From Alphaproteobacteria bacterium (lineage in GTDB: Bacteria; Pseudomonadota; Alphaproteobacteria; Rs-D84): a stretch of DNA of 62,986 nucleotides. The position numbers and the translations under genes were made by a program. The stretch is taken from assembly GCA_017935245.1 (NCBI GenBank), contig JAGBHZ010000018.1, positions 1-62,986 of the forward strand, given 5' to 3'. The notes beneath the pieces were generated by a model. That model was not told the origin of the DNA. It ran no database searches and was given only the letters and a program-made list of their open reading frames with translations. This document shows positions 60,582 through 62,986 of this stretch, in pieces (within the stretch, counting starts at the first letter, position 1; each line of letters begins with the position of its first letter).

Positions 60582-61239
60582 AGTTTTTTCTTTTGATAAA
60601 ATCCCCAGCACCCAAGACATGGCCCATGATCTGATTATGGATGGTCGCGCATCAAATCGCACCGCGGTTATTGCATTGGCACAAAGTGCGGGTCGCGGTC
60701 GGCATCGGCGCAAATGGGTATCGCATCATGGTAATTTGTACGCCAGTTTTATTTATGATTGTGATGCGCGTGATGGTCGAATCGCATATTCTGTGGCGGT
60801 TGCAGTGGCTGAAACACTAATATCGTATGGTGTTGCGCCAACAATAAAATGGCCAAACGATATCTTAATAGATAATAAAAAAGTTTGTGGAATTTTGATT
60901 GAATATTGTGGTGATTATGTAATTGTTGGAATTGGTATAAATGTAAAAACCAATCCCACGGTCCCAGAATACCAGACGACAAAACTGGAAAACTATAACA
61001 AGAATATAAAATTAAATGATTTGACGGCCGTGTTGATGCGCAATCTGGATAAATGGCAACGCCTGGATTTTTCTGTGGTGCGCGAACGTTGGATGAATTT
61101 GGTGTCGGGATTAAATACGCGCGTAAAATATCGTGGCGAAGAAGCACAACTGATTGGAATAAATGAAAATGGTGCATTAATATTGCGGTGCGATACACGT
61201 TACCTTTTGGTATATGGGGACGAAATAACAATGCTTTGA
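60568..61239 (+). CDS. birA: Biotin-[acetyl-CoA-carboxylase] ligase (class I)
   Basis: 223 residues, catalytic and C-terminal domains only; no N-terminal DNA-binding domain. FDKIPSTQDMAHDLI opens the domain, the biotinyl-AMP loop is QSAGRGRHRRKWVS near residue 38, PTIKWPNDILIDNKKVCGIL near 90 is the biotin-binding strand, and IVGIGINVKTNP closes the core. It attaches biotin to carboxyl carrier protein. TTG start with AAGGGG. Repression of biotin genes is not expected from this class. Confidence 0.92.
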   Translation: MAGYKVFSFDKIPSTQDMAHDLIMDGRASNRTAVIALAQSAGRGRHRRKWVSHHGNLYASFIYDCDARDGRIAYSVAVAVAETLISYGVAPTIKWPNDILIDNKKVCGILIEYCGDYVIVGIGINVKTNPTVPEYQTTKLENYNKNIKLNDLTAVLMRNLDKWQRLDFSVVRERWMNLVSGLNTRVKYRGEEAQLIGINENGALILRCDTRYLLVYGDEITML

Positions 61240-61273
61240 AAGTGCTGGAAATCCGGTGTTTTATAAAAAGTTC

Positions 61274-61302
61274 TTGACTTTATTGTCAAAATGTGATACA
61301 AT
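61274..61302 (+). promoter_or_regulatory. Strong promoter with dyad over -35
   Basis: TTGACT (61274-61279), 17-bp spacer, TACAAT (61297-61302). TTGAC/GTCAA (61274-61278, 61285-61289) is a dyad over the -35 and could bind a repressor. Confidence 0.65.
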
Positions 61303-61308
61303 ACCACA

Positions 61309-61396
61309 CATCAAGAGCAGAAATAATATCCACAACATTTGTTGGGGATTTTTTTTATCTTGATTTTTATGCCGCACATGACGTGCGGTTTTTTTA
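61309..61396 (+). terminator. Short leader with two successive terminators
   Basis: About 20 nt after the start site, stem 61328-61336 / 61341-61349 (one mismatch) is followed by eight T. A second stem 61372-61377 / 61383-61388 (CCGCAC/GTGCGG) with TTTTTTT follows. Transcription into the 61431 gene has to pass both, so this is either an attenuated leader or a roughly 50-nt small RNA gene. Confidence 0.55.
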
Positions 61397-61430
61397 TTGT
61401 CAAATAAAAGAATAGGGGGGATTTTCAGAC

Positions 61431-61841
61431 ATGCATCTTAGACTGATAAAAAATCCGGACGATTCAAAAAAATTAATGTATCAAATTGCGCGTGTTGTTT
61501 ATGCCGAAACATCTGCATCATCACTGCCCGCGGTCGAAGCTATGGTATCGATGATTTATAATGCATCAATTGCCACGGGTAAAGATATCGCACAAATAAT
61601 ATCTGATACCGATATGTTTGAATGTTTAAACAAAGAATCGTCGCGTCATGATATGATGTCTGATGCCCCCACCACACGTGCGTTTCAGATGTGTCTGCGT
61701 GTTGTATCCCGTATGTTACATGGCATGTTGCCTGATATGTGTCGTGGGGCAACATGTTTTCATCATGTAAATGCTTTTCCACAATGGGCCAATGCGCGCG
61801 GATATATCCTAGAGATTGATGATTTATTGTTTTACTTATAA
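61431..61841 (+). CDS. SleB-like cell-wall hydrolase
   Basis: 136 residues, the size of a bare Hydrolase_2/SleB domain. YQIARVVYAETSASSLPAVE carries the catalytic glutamate near residue 26 and AVEAMVSMIYNAS follows. The C-terminal CRGATCFHHVNAFPQWANAR, then ILEIDDLLFYL, fits the family end. Such enzymes cut peptidoglycan in spores, phages and gene transfer agents. There is no signal peptide, so release needs a partner such as the holin-like protein encoded next. Confidence 0.75.
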   Translation: MHLRLIKNPDDSKKLMYQIARVVYAETSASSLPAVEAMVSMIYNASIATGKDIAQIISDTDMFECLNKESSRHDMMSDAPTTRAFQMCLRVVSRMLHGMLPDMCRGATCFHHVNAFPQWANARGYILEIDDLLFYL

Positions 61842-61855
61842 ATGGAATATTAACG

Positions 61856-62053
61856 ATGGAAAGAATTTTAAAAGGGGGATTCTTGGCCGGGTATCGCACA
61901 TACATATTATCGGGTGCTGGAATATTAACTGCATTCTGTGCATATCTGGTCGGCGACAATGATATTTTTACCACACTTCACGCGATATTTACATTGGGTG
62001 GAATTTACTTCTTACGCAAATCAAATGAAAACAAAGGAAAAGAAAATGGATAA
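61856..62053 (+). CDS. Holin-like small membrane protein
   Basis: 65 residues: a short basic N-terminus (MERILKGGFLAGYRTY), two membrane segments (ILSGAGILTAFCAYLVG and FTTLHAIFTLGGIYFL) and a charged tail. Size and layout match phage holins and the small membrane genes next to muramidases. It lies 15 bp after the hydrolase gene and overlaps the next gene by 8 bp. Confidence 0.6.
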   Translation: MERILKGGFLAGYRTYILSGAGILTAFCAYLVGDNDIFTTLHAIFTLGGIYFLRKSNENKGKENG

Positions 62054-62702
62054 AATTCCAGAAAAATTTTTAAACACCGATGGTACATTAAATACCGATG
62101 CATTAATGAAATCGTATTCAGAACTGGAACGAAAAATAGGTTCCATGATAACAATACCATCAGATGAATGCGATGATGAAACACGTGCACGTTTTAATCG
62201 TGCAATTGGTGTTCCGGATACGGCTGATGAATATCCAAAAAATGAAATTTTTGATGATGAAAATGTACGAAAAAAATTTCATGAAATTGGATTAACATCA
62301 ACCCAGGTTGAAAAAATTTATTCAATTGCAAATGAATATTTATCGCCAATTGTATCAGAATTATTTTCAATCCAAGATGAATCAAATGCATTTAATGAAT
62401 TAAAAAATTTTTTTGGTGGAACAGAAAAAATGAACGATGCATTAATTGCGATAAAATCATTTGGTGAAAAATTTTTACCCACCGATGCATTCGAAGAATT
62501 ATGTTCCACACCCCAGGGAATCCAAGGTGTTTATCGAATGATGCAATCAATGGAACCATCGATTCAGACCGAATTAAATGAAACAAAAAATTTAACAGAT
62601 TCAGATTTGCGACGTATGATGCGTGATCCAAAATATTGGCGTGATGCCGATCCAGAATACGTTCGTAAAATTGAAAATGTATTTAAAAAATTGTATTCAT
62701 AA
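62046..62702 (+). CDS. Phage scaffold-like acidic protein
   Basis: 218 residues from the ATG at 62046 (AAGGAAAAG upstream). The opening FLNTDGTLNTDALMKSYSEL, then ERKIG, and the segment RARFNRAIGVPDTADEYP resemble the N-terminus of scaffold or capsid-assembly proteins of podovirus/GTA-like phages, where a G-V-P-[DE] motif is common. The rest is acidic and helical, ending DSDLRRMMRDPKYW and a lysine-rich tail. Together with the hydrolase and holin-like genes it points to a phage-derived module continuing beyond the window. Confidence 0.5.
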   Translation: MDKIPEKFLNTDGTLNTDALMKSYSELERKIGSMITIPSDECDDETRARFNRAIGVPDTADEYPKNEIFDDENVRKKFHEIGLTSTQVEKIYSIANEYLSPIVSELFSIQDESNAFNELKNFFGGTEKMNDALIAIKSFGEKFLPTDAFEELCSTPQGIQGVYRMMQSMEPSIQTELNETKNLTDSDLRRMMRDPKYWRDADPEYVRKIENVFKKLYS

Positions 62703-62815
62703 GAAAAATTATTCACTTTCTTCTTTACTATCTTTTGATATTCAGATAAAATATCAAGTAAGAACAAAACAAGTTTGTTCGAACCTACAACATAAGATAG
62801 AGAAGGAGAGAAAAA

Positions 62816-62986
62816 ATGGCATTCGGATTGTTCAAGAAAAAAGCAGCGGCGAAACCTGCTGCGAAACCGGTTGCAAAAAAACCTGCTGCAAAAAAAGTAG
62901 CAGAAAAGAAACCAGTTGCAAAGAAATCACCTGCAAAAAAATTTGCTGCGAAACCATCGGCAAAAAAACATGCTGCAAAAAAAGTA
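62816..62986 (+). CDS. Histone H1-like Lys/Ala/Pro-rich protein (3' end outside window)
   Basis: 57 residues visible. MAFGLFKKKAAAKPAAKPVA, then repeated AKKPAAKKVAEKK-type units: the extremely basic, low-complexity composition of bacterial histone H1-like and AlgP-like proteins that coat DNA. The strong ribosome site AAGGAG precedes the ATG. The window ends inside the repeats, so length and C-terminus are unknown. Confidence 0.75.
   Translation, partial: MAFGLFKKKAAAKPAAKPVAKKPAAKKVAEKKPVAKKSPAKKFAAKPSAKKHAAKKV

Noticed and set aside
1..62986. CRISPR array
   Set aside because: No regularly spaced repeat of suitable length was seen; the repeats found are operators, att sites or protein-coding repeats.

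Overview
The window is Gram-negative bacterial DNA, most likely from an uncultivated, host-associated alphaproteobacterium. The evidence is a lipid A pathway using LpxI with lpxD-fabZ, an LPS-export lipoprotein (LptE), ParC, PriA, HolA, ZapA, a class I BirA, an isolated VirB11-type ATPase and several secreted cysteine-rich proteins. The exact taxon cannot be read from the sequence. Gene density is high, strands switch often, and most operons end in GC-stem/T-run terminators, many of them shared between convergent genes.

Layout. 1-2.9 kb: pyrophosphatase-like gene end, an MccF/LD-carboxypeptidase-type S66 peptidase, two Nudix hydrolases (one fused to ASCH) and a 60-residue repeat protein. 3.0-5.9 kb: McrBC restriction system. 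6.3-8.3 kb: a cluster of small proteins, three of them paralogues with a CxGCExxC motif and a C-terminal KTR/KTK. 8697-8772: tRNA-Asn(GTT).

8773-32910 is a 24.1-kb integrative island in the 3' end of tRNA-Asn. It is bounded by a perfect 45-bp repeat (8728-8772 and 32866-32910), with a tyrosine integrase and an AlpA-like regulator. Paired GCTACAYA boxes lie about 105 bp inside each end and look like integrase arm sites. The island brought a new terminator for the tRNA; the old one is stranded beyond the right end next to a decayed integrase fragment. Cargo: a PLD nuclease behind an attenuator-like leader RNA, a KAP-type NTPase, an HNH protein with an unrecognised 1263-residue protein, a serine recombinase, a type III restriction-modification locus with two extra small genes between mod and res, a Nudix / nuclease-helicase (DUF2075) / DUF4238 operon, a Fic protein flanked by direct repeats, and HipBA. 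It reads as a defence and toxin-antitoxin island.

33-63 kb is mainly core genome: HD phosphohydrolase, Ca/Na antiporter, lptE-holA-map-radC, a membrane/T4SS-like operon, zapA-parC, lpxI, two outer-membrane barrels, a TrmA-family RNA methyltransferase, lpxD-fabZ, priA, an MFS carrier, tRNA-Asp, a virB11 operon, lipoproteins and birA. At the right edge, a SleB-like cell-wall hydrolase, a holin-like protein and a scaffold-like protein suggest a phage-derived module, followed by a histone H1-like Lys/Ala-rich gene cut by the window end.

Non-coding signals that stand out: an attenuator-type leader before a cysteine-rich secreted protein (45.6-45.8 kb), a minus-strand small RNA with CU-rich (anti-Shine-Dalgarno-like) loops (59.4-59.6 kb), a short promoter-terminator unit in the island (23.8 kb) and another at 61.3 kb. 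No CRISPR array was seen. All functional calls come from motif recognition by eye; no database search was run.
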